A DNA stretch of 10,608 nt, taken from contig DYCJ01000010.1 in NCBI GenBank assembly GCA_019418195.1, forward strand, positions 8,100 to 18,707, given 5' to 3'. Origin of the DNA: Clostridiales bacterium (GTDB lineage Bacteria > Bacillota > Clostridia > Lachnospirales > Lachnospiraceae). The notes beneath the pieces were generated by a model. It did not search any database. It was not told where the DNA came from and was given only the letters and a program-made list of their open reading frames with translations. A program made the position numbers and the translations under genes. Below, piece after piece: positions 5,099 through 10,608 of this stretch (the first letter of the stretch is position 1; each line of letters opens with the position of its first letter).

Positions 5099-6688
5099 AT
5101 GTATAAGGCAGGAATTTATTGCCGTCTTTCTATTGAAGAGCGGGATAAAGAGAGTGAACGCAGCAACAGTATCCGTTCACAGATCCTGATGGCGGAGGAT
5201 TATATCGCTGATCAGGAGAATGTGGAGAAAGCGAAAGTATATGCGGATGACGGAGCTTCCGGCAGTAATTTTGACAGGACGGAATTTCGGAGAATGCTGG
5301 CGGATATTGAACTGGGTGTGATCAATATGGTGATTCTGAAAGATGTATCACGTCTTGGAAGAGAGCATATTGACACGAATTATTATCTGGGAAAGTATTT
5401 TCCGGAAAAGAAAATCCGGGTGGTCTCGATCCTGGATCATTATGACTCAGACGTCAGCACATATGATGAACTGCTGGAGATCAAGACACTGTTGAATGAT
5501 ATGTATCTTCGAGACACTTCTAAAAAGATCCGTACAACCATACGGGCCAAAAGGACGATGGGAGAATACACTCCGAAGGAGCCGCCTTTCGGGTACGTGA
5601 AGAGTAAAACAGTCCATAACCATCTGGAAGTGGATCGATGGGCTGCGGGGATTGTCCGGAGAATTTACAGTATGTATCTGAACGGCAGCGGCGGTACGGT
5701 GATCAGCCGCACTTTGAATGAAGAGCAGATCCCCTGTCCGGCGAAGTATAAAAAAGAAGTATTACAGAGCGGATATGCGTGGACTGTGGGCAAAGGATTG
5801 TGGACGCCATCCACTGTCCGGGGGATTCTGAATAATCCGGTATATACAGGTGCGGTTGTTGTAAGAAAATTTGATAAGCCGTCTTACAAATTAAATTATC
5901 GGAAAAAGATTCCAGTAGAAGAACTGGAGCTGATAGAAAACGCACATGAAGCGATTATTTCAAAGGAAGATTTTGCACAGGTTCAGCAAATAAGAAAAGA
6001 ACACAGGGTTCCTTATTTCGATAAGAATAAGGAACCCCACAAATATGCAGGACTGCTTTTCTGTGGAAAATGTAAGACAGTTATGCGGAAGAGATATCTG
6101 GCTTCCCATAATGGATATGACGGTTATGAGTGCGGTTTTCATCAGAAGATGGGGCAGCATTATTGCGAATTGAATTTTATTTCTTTTGAGAAGCTGGATG
6201 AACTGGTGGTCTTTGCTGTAAATCAGCAGATTTCACGGACAAAGAAAGAACTGAAAGAACTTGAACGGCATATGAAGGAGAAAAGGCCTGAGACGGAGAA
6301 TGAAATTACCAGGCTGACTGCAAAGATGGAAAGAACTGTCCAGTATCGGAAGAAAGCTTATGAACAGTATATGGATGAGGTGCTGTCTAAGGAAGAATAT
6401 CTGGAACTCAGAGAGATGTATGACAGAGAGCGGGAACAGTACCAGAAAGAACTGCAGGAATTGCAGGATAAGGAGAACGAAAAACGGGCCAAACTGCAGG
6501 ATGCCGCAAGATGGCTGTCCTATTTTTGCAGGGGCAGGATTACGGAAAAGGAACTGACCAGGGAAGTGCTTCGGGAACTGATAGAAAAGATTTATGTATA
6601 TCCGGATCAGCAGATTGATATTTATTTCAGATTCCGGAAAGGTGACGGCCCGGGAGAAGAACGTACAGGGAAAGAAGAGGTGATATGA
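5099..6688 (+). CDS. Large serine recombinase 1 (site-specific integrase/resolvase family)
   Basis: A 529-residue large serine recombinase that would cut and rejoin attachment sites through a covalent phosphoserine. Order of parts: resolvase catalytic domain (~1-150) with YCRLS (catalytic Ser11), DDGASG (50-55) and VSRLGREH (83-90); recombinase domain (~160-290) with GYV...W..GIVRRIY and RGILNNPVYTG; zinc-ribbon-like domain with Cys322, Cys325, Cys345 and Cys356; long coiled coil (~376-466); and a C-terminal segment ending REVLRELIEKIYVYPDQQIDI. Length and motifs are those of an intact enzyme. The ATG is preceded by GAGGG. Its stop overlaps the start of the second recombinase by 4 nt, so the two are translationally coupled. 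It may act jointly with the second enzyme or on a different site. Confidence 0.93.
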   Translation: MYKAGIYCRLSIEERDKESERSNSIRSQILMAEDYIADQENVEKAKVYADDGASGSNFDRTEFRRMLADIELGVINMVILKDVSRLGREHIDTNYYLGKYFPEKKIRVVSILDHYDSDVSTYDELLEIKTLLNDMYLRDTSKKIRTTIRAKRTMGEYTPKEPPFGYVKSKTVHNHLEVDRWAAGIVRRIYSMYLNGSGGTVISRTLNEEQIPCPAKYKKEVLQSGYAWTVGKGLWTPSTVRGILNNPVYTGAVVVRKFDKPSYKLNYRKKIPVEELELIENAHEAIISKEDFAQVQQIRKEHRVPYFDKNKEPHKYAGLLFCGKCKTVMRKRYLASHNGYDGYECGFHQKMGQHYCELNFISFEKLDELVVFAVNQQISRTKKELKELERHMKEKRPETENEITRLTAKMERTVQYRKKAYEQYMDEVLSKEEYLELREMYDREREQYQKELQELQDKENEKRAKLQDAARWLSYFCRGRITEKELTREVLRELIEKIYVYPDQQIDIYFRFRKGDGPGEERTGKEEVI

Positions 6689-8277
6689 TGGTTCAGATGG
6701 CGGCTTACTGTCGTTTGTCAAAAGACGATGGAGAAAATAAGATCAGTGAAAGTATAGAAAATCAGATGAAACTGATCCGGGAGTATGTAAGCAAATCCGA
6801 GGATCTGGAAATCGCAGACGTTTATATCGATGACGGGTATTCTGGTCTTTATTTTGCAGACAGGCCCCAGTTCCAGCGGATGATGGAAGATATTTATAAG
6901 GGGAAGATCCAGGGCGTGATCACGAAAGATATTTCCAGACTGGGGCGTGAACATATTGAAACCAGCAATTATATTGAGCGAATATTTCCTTCGCTGGGCA
7001 TCCGGTATATTGCAATTCTGGACGGTGTGGATTCTGTCTCTCACAGCAATGAAGAGCTGGCACAGTTCAAGACCTTGTTCAATGATATGTACAGCCGAGA
7101 TATTTCCAAGAAGATCCGTGGCGCACTTTCCGCACAGAAGAAAAGAGGACAGTTCATGTCTGGTTTTGCGCCTTATGGTTATATCCGGGATCCGGAAGAT
7201 AAGCACCATTTTCTGGTGGATGAAGAGGCGGCCGGAGTGGTTCGGAGAATATTCTGCATGTATCTGGAAGGCTATTCCAGAGACGGGATCGCAAGGAAGC
7301 TGAATGAAGAAGGCGTTCTGCCGCCGTCTGAGTATAAAAGGAAAGTACAGGGGCTTAAGTATGCCAACGCCAGGGAGAAAGCAGGTGTAAAAGGATGGGC
7401 GTATCCTACGATAAATGTAATCCTGAAAAACAGAGTTTATACGGGCGCTATGATCCAGCATAAGTCGGAAAAAATCTCCTATAAAGTCAGGAAGTATCAA
7501 TACATCCCGGAAGAAGAACAGTACATTGTGGAAGGAACCCATGAGGCGATCATCAGCAGGGATACTTTCGAGCAGGTGCGGGCGCTTATGAAAAAGAGAT
7601 CACGGACGCCTGGATTTTTAAGTGAAGTAAAAAAGGTTAATCCATACGCAGGTTTTCTGGTCTGCGGAGACTGCGGATACAATATGCAGAGAGTCACCTG
7701 CCGGGATGGTTATGAGTGCGGCACGTATCATCGGAAAGGAAATACAAAGTGCTCGTCACATTTTATTAAGAAGGAAGTGCTAGATTCTATTGTGATCCAC
7801 GAAATTGAGAGGCAGGCAGAGCTTGCATGGAAAGAAAACGATAAAGATGAACTGCTGAAAGCGGCAGACCGAAGAAGAGAAGTACAGAAGCGGTGCGAAG
7901 AAGCAGATCAGAAGATCGAACGTCTGCAGAAAGAACTGGCAGGAGTCCAGAAATATAAGAAGAAAACCTACGAAAATTATGTGGACGGGATACTGGATAA
8001 GGAAGAATATCTTTCGTATAAGTCAGAATATGAAAGGCAGGATCAGGATATCCGGGAGAAGATCCGGCAGACAGAACAGGAAAAAGAAAACTTTAGCGAA
8101 GCAGAAGAAAGCTATGAGAACTGGATAGAAAAGTTTGTGAAGTATGGGAAACTGGAAGAGGTGACGAGAGAGATCGTGACGGAGCTGATCGACAGGATCA
8201 TTGTGAACGGAGATAAGAGTATTGATATTGTGTTCAAGTATCAGTCTCCTTATCCGTCTGGGAAACAGGCAGTGTAG
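6685..8277 (+). CDS. Large serine recombinase 2, adjacent to the attachment junction
   Basis: A 530-residue large serine recombinase with the same plan as its upstream neighbour but clearly divergent in sequence. It has YCRLS with catalytic Ser12, DDGYSG (49-54), ISRLGREH (83-90), recombinase domain motifs EAAGVVRRIF and NVILKNRVYTGA, zinc-ribbon cysteines at 327, 330, 345 and 356, a coiled coil (~375-475), and a C-terminal ITELIDRII-type end, here TREIVTELIDRIIVNGDKSIDIVF. The ATG at 6685 overlaps the preceding TGA; ATG codons at 6688 and 6697 are alternatives. No key residue is missing. It ends ~44 nt before the element/peptidase junction, so it is the likeliest integrase, perhaps with the first enzyme as partner. 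Excision would also need a directionality factor; none is identified unless the TnpW-like protein serves. Confidence 0.93.
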   Translation: MMVQMAAYCRLSKDDGENKISESIENQMKLIREYVSKSEDLEIADVYIDDGYSGLYFADRPQFQRMMEDIYKGKIQGVITKDISRLGREHIETSNYIERIFPSLGIRYIAILDGVDSVSHSNEELAQFKTLFNDMYSRDISKKIRGALSAQKKRGQFMSGFAPYGYIRDPEDKHHFLVDEEAAGVVRRIFCMYLEGYSRDGIARKLNEEGVLPPSEYKRKVQGLKYANAREKAGVKGWAYPTINVILKNRVYTGAMIQHKSEKISYKVRKYQYIPEEEQYIVEGTHEAIISRDTFEQVRALMKKRSRTPGFLSEVKKVNPYAGFLVCGDCGYNMQRVTCRDGYECGTYHRKGNTKCSSHFIKKEVLDSIVIHEIERQAELAWKENDKDELLKAADRRREVQKRCEEADQKIERLQKELAGVQKYKKKTYENYVDGILDKEEYLSYKSEYERQDQDIREKIRQTEQEKENFSEAEESYENWIEKFVKYGKLEEVTREIVTELIDRIIVNGDKSIDIVFKYQSPYPSGKQAV

Positions 8278-8294
8278 GAACTGCATATTTTTTT
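8269..8294 (+). terminator. Weak terminator at the end of the recombination operon
   Basis: GCAGT (8269-8273) pairs with ACTGC (8280-8284) around a 6-nt loop that contains the recombinase stop codon, followed by ATA and seven T residues (8288-8294). The stem is short, so termination may be partial. Confidence 0.4.
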
Positions 8295-8319
8295 GTTGAT
8301 ACTTTCCCCTAGTTATAAT
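8293..8319 (+). promoter_or_regulatory. Promoter-like sequence at the element edge, pointing outward
   Basis: TTGTTG (8293-8298) and a perfect TATAAT (8314-8319) are separated by 15 bp, somewhat short. It would read out of the element into the peptidase remnant when integrated, and into the left-end genes when the element is a circle. Confidence 0.35.
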
Positions 8320-8345
8320 GAACACATGACGGTACATCCCTGGTG
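8300..8345. other. Probable right attachment junction (attR/attL type)
   Basis: The peptidase-like frame starts at 8322, one codon after an in-frame TGA (8319-8321), and family-like residues (HDGTSLVERFL) begin immediately. No ribosome site or normal start stands there. Together with the recombinase stop at 8275-8277, this marks the recombination joint within a few bases of 8320-8330. The crossover dinucleotide cannot be fixed without the other end or an empty site; no tRNA or long direct repeat is visible. Confidence 0.6.
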
Positions 8346-9248
8346 GAGAGATTCCTGAACGATATCTCTGATATGTGGAAAAATGTAATCTGTATCGGCA
8401 GCGGCAACGAAGGTACGACTGCGGGGCATGCGGCGGGACGGGTGACAGATGAGGAAGAAGTGATCCAGGAGCTGGCCGTTCAGGAGAGGGAGCCGTCATT
8501 AAATGTACAGATATGGAAATCCTATGTGGATGAGATGGATGTTTCTATAGTCAGTCCCTCCGGCGAACGTGTGGGTCCTTTTCGGGAGATACTCGGTCCC
8601 CAGCGGTTTATACTGGGCGGTACGGAACTTCTGATCTATTACGGGGAACCGAAGCCCTACAGTGTCAGGCAGGAGATATATATATCTTTCATTCCCCTGC
8701 AGTCCTATGTAGACAGCGGTGTGTGGCAGATCATCCTCACCCCCAGACGTATCGTGGACGGCGCCTGGCAGATGTGGCTCCCGGCCCAGGCTGCGTTGAA
8801 TGTGGGAACGGCATTTCTGACTCCTGACAGTACGTCTACTCTGACGATTCCATCCACCGCGTCTCTGGCGGTAACGGTGGCTGCATATGACGCGAGGACA
8901 TTTTCCTATGCGGACTTTTCCGGAAGGGGGCCGGCGGCAGTTTATGAAGGGAGCAATGTACTGAAGCCTGATCTTGCGGCTCCGGGCGTCCTGGTCAATG
9001 CGCCTGTACCCGATGGCGGTTACCGCGCTTTTTCCGGCACTTCGTTCGCTGCGCCTTTTGTCACGGGAAGCGCGGCCCTTCTGATGGAATGGGGGATCGT
9101 TCAGGGCAATGATCCGTATCTGTACGGGGAAAAAGTCAAGGCATATCTAAGACGAGGGGCAAGAGAACTGCCCGGATACAGCGAGTGGCCGAATGCACTG
9201 CTTGGGTTTGGGGCGCTGTGTGTGCGGGAGAGTCTGCCTGATTCGTAA
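8322..9248 (+). pseudogene. S8 (subtilisin-like, Csp-type) peptidase gene, 5' part removed by element insertion
   Basis: The open frame begins THDGTSLVERFLNDISDMWKN and continues to a normal C-terminus. Numbered from a GTG at 8343, the oxyanion-hole Asn is N22 in IGSGNEG, and the catalytic Ser is S234 in SGTSFAAPFVTGSAALL. The inserted ~100 residues between them and the end LRRGARELPGYSEWPNALLGFGALCVRESLP are like the Csp-type/Lachnospiraceae S8 peptidases. The catalytic Asp and His motifs (D-T/S-G and HGT), which should precede, are absent, so the piece cannot be an active protease. The GTG lacks a ribosome site and is not a credible native start. The missing 5' half is expected at the far end of the element; precise excision should rebuild the gene. 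Whether the enzyme acts in spore germination or as a general extracellular/periplasmic protease cannot be told here. Confidence 0.75.
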
Positions 9249-9288
9249 GTGAAAACATGAATAGCAGATATCTTTTTTTCTCTGACTG

Positions 9289-9297
9289 TGATAAAAT
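9289..9297 (+). promoter_or_regulatory. Possible extended -10 promoter for the ABC exporter
   Basis: TGATAAAAT gives a TG-N-TAAAAT extended -10, 38 bp before the ABC start codon; no good -35 is present. It falls in the 87-nt gap after the peptidase remnant, so the exporter can be expressed independently of that gene. Confidence 0.35.
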
Positions 9298-9335
9298 ACG
9301 GGTAGATCTTTTGTGAAAGGATAGATATACCGGAT

Positions 9336-10608
9336 ATGAAATCACTTCTTATATATCTGAAAAATTATAAAAAGGAATCTGTACTGGCGCCTCTTTTTAA
9401 AATGCTGGAGGCGTCTTTTGAATTGCTCGTGCCTCTTGTCATGGCTGCGGTTATTGATGTTGGGATCGCAAATAAGGATGAGCCGTATATTATAAAAATG
9501 TGTCTCGTGCTCATTGCGCTGGGGTTGATCGGGCTTGTGTGTTCTATCACGGCGCAGTATTTTTCTGCGAAGGCAGCATCAGGGTTTGGCACAGGGGTGC
9601 GGCATGCGCTGTTCCGGCATATCCAGAACTTTACGTTTACGGAGATGGACACGATTGGGAGTTCCACGCTGATCACCAGGCTGACCAGCGATATCAACCA
9701 GACGCAGTCCGGGGTAAACCTGGTGCTCCGGCTTTTCCTGAGGTCGCCGTTTATTGTATTCGGCGCTATGATCATGGCGTTTACCGTAGATATACAGGCG
9801 GCGCTGATCTTTGTTGTGGTCATTCCGCTCCTGTCCGTTATCGTGTTCGGGATCATGTTGGTGACTATGCCGCTGTACAGGAAAGTGCAGTCCCATCTGG
9901 ACAGAGTCCTGCTCACAACGAGAGAAAACCTGGCGGGTGTCCGTGTGATCCGCGCGTTTAACAAAGAGCAGGAAGAGCGGGAAAGATTTGAAAAAGAGAA
10001 TCAGGCGCTGACGGATGCCCAGAAATTTGTAGGGCGTATATCAGGACTTATGAATCCGCTGACTTACGTTATTGTAAATGGCGGTATCATCGCCCTTATC
10101 TATGTTGGGGCAGTGAGAGTCAATATCGGGGATCTGTCACAGGGAGAGGTAGTTGCGCTTGTCAACTACATGTCTCAGATTCTTACGGAGCTGGTCAAGC
10201 TGGCAAACCTTATCATCACTGTCACAAAAGCAGTGGCCTGCGGCAACAGGATCGGAAACATACTGAAGATACAGCCGGATATGAAAGAGGGAAACAGGAT
10301 TTTGTCAAACGAAGAGATATGTCCGGATACAGCCAAAGATGGAGGCCGGAGCGTGAAGGAGATCCCATCTGTAGAGTTCGATCACGCCTCGCTCACATAT
10401 AAAGGCGCGAGTGGCGAATCGCTGACGGATATTACATTCTGCGCAATGCGGGGGCAGACGATCGGTATTATCGGAGGCACGGGCTCGGGTAAGTCTTCCC
10501 TTGTGAATCTGATTCCCCGGTTTTATGATGTTACGAACGGCCAGATCAGGATTTTTGGAAATGATATCAGGGACTATAAGATCGAGAGCCTGCGGTCCCG
10601 TATCGGTG
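9336..10608 (+). CDS. ABC exporter half-transporter (MdlB/LmrA type), 3' end beyond window
   Basis: The first 424 codons of a type I (fused membrane/nucleotide-binding) ABC exporter, about three quarters of a usual ~580-residue half-transporter. It starts MKSLLIYLKNYKKESVLAPLFKMLEASFELLVPLVMAAVIDVGI. Hydrophobic segments near residues ~20-40, 50-75, 130-150, 155-175 and 245-265 form the membrane domain, with the coupling region STLITRLTSDINQTQ and TTRENLAGVRVIRAFNKE typical of the family. The nucleotide domain begins near 345 and shows Walker A GGTGSGKS (380-387); Q-loop, signature and Walker B lie outside. The start is an ATG at 9336, with AAAGGA ~14 nt upstream, rather far. Proteins of this type usually pair with a second half-transporter encoded next door. 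The gene belongs to the chromosome, not the element. Substrate unknown. Confidence 0.85.
   Translation, partial: MKSLLIYLKNYKKESVLAPLFKMLEASFELLVPLVMAAVIDVGIANKDEPYIIKMCLVLIALGLIGLVCSITAQYFSAKAASGFGTGVRHALFRHIQNFTFTEMDTIGSSTLITRLTSDINQTQSGVNLVLRLFLRSPFIVFGAMIMAFTVDIQAALIFVVVIPLLSVIVFGIMLVTMPLYRKVQSHLDRVLLTTRENLAGVRVIRAFNKEQEERERFEKENQALTDAQKFVGRISGLMNPLTYVIVNGGIIALIYVGAVRVNIGDLSQGEVVALVNYMSQILTELVKLANLIITVTKAVACGNRIGNILKIQPDMKEGNRILSNEEICPDTAKDGGRSVKEIPSVEFDHASLTYKGASGESLTDITFCAMRGQTIGIIGGTGSGKSSLVNLIPRFYDVTNGQIRIFGNDIRDYKIESLRSRIG

Larger units (their letters stand above)
1..8321. mobile_element. Right-hand part of an integrated serine-recombinase element (left end outside window)
   Basis: The stretch carries plasmid-type segregation genes, cargo and a recombination operon, and it ends a few dozen bases after the second large serine recombinase, exactly where a truncated S8 peptidase frame opens. 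Large serine recombinases usually lie at one end of their element, next to an attachment site, which fits. The left end is not in view, and no relaxase, coupling protein, replication protein or phage structural gene is present, so conjugative element, mobilizable element and plasmid-like prophage all remain possible. The right boundary is placed at 8321 because the peptidase frame has a stop at 8319-8321 and family-like sequence begins directly after it. The true crossover could differ by several bases. Confidence 0.75.

Noticed and set aside
5055..5189. Frame starting MKDNDYTRPKKRGK just before the first recombinase, as a lost N-terminal extension joined by a frameshift
   Set aside because: The recombinase ATG at 5099 already gives a normal N-terminus with Ser11 in the usual place and has its own ribosome site. 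Comparison with homologues would settle it.
6233..6721. A 162-codon minus-strand open frame over the recombinase overlap
   Set aside because: Phe/Leu-rich reverse reading of the Lys/Glu-rich coiled-coil region; no ribosome site.
6718..7542. A 274-codon minus-strand open frame inside the second recombinase gene
   Set aside because: Antisense to a well-supported recombinase; its composition is what one expects from reading a purine-rich gene backwards, with no start signal or family resemblance.
8343..9248. The peptidase piece as an intact, separately translated gene
   Set aside because: The GTG lacks a ribosome site, family-like sequence extends upstream of it to 8322, and catalytic Asp and His are absent.
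1..10608. tRNA, rRNA or CRISPR array
   Set aside because: No cloverleaf-like, rRNA-like or regularly spaced repeat-spacer pattern was seen on either strand by eye; a covariance-model scan was not possible.

Overview
The window looks like accessory DNA from a low-to-mid GC Bacillota genome, most likely a gut Lachnospiraceae/Clostridia member. That guess rests on AGGAGG-type ribosome sites, paired large serine recombinases with a TnpW-like protein, a ParM/StbA-ParR pair, a Csp-like S8 peptidase and an MdlB-type ABC exporter. It appears to hold the right-hand ~8.3 kb of an integrated element (ICE, IME or plasmid-like prophage) and the chromosome it entered. No conjugation, replication or phage structural gene is visible, so the element class is undecided.

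Layout. 11-1308 (minus): an actin-type segregation operon, parM then parR, overlapping by 4 nt. 1545-4548: cargo, made of a small membrane-anchored protein (minus), a divergent small Cro/CI-type regulator (plus), and a STAND ATPase with TPRs (minus) whose frame is cut by one in-frame amber codon at 2626-2628. 4828-8277 (plus): the recombination operon, TnpW-like protein followed by two full-length large serine recombinases that overlap by 4 nt. 8322-9248: the 3' part of an S8 peptidase gene that lacks the catalytic Asp and His and opens right at the element end. 9336-10608: an ABC exporter running off the window.

How it fits together. The recombinases sit beside the junction and presumably carried out integration into the peptidase gene; the missing 5' half should lie beyond the other end of the element, outside this window. 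ParM/ParR would stabilise the excised circle. The most striking non-coding signal is a promoter design shared by the parMR operon and the tnpW-recombinase operon. Each has three (C/G/T)TCAAT repeats at exactly 11-bp spacing, with the repeats starting 49, 38 and 27 bp upstream of an identical TAGAAT -10 hexamer, in the same orientation relative to transcription. The two blocks are about 3.2 kb apart and point outward. This suggests one regulator, with ParR a natural candidate, couples segregation to excision/integration.
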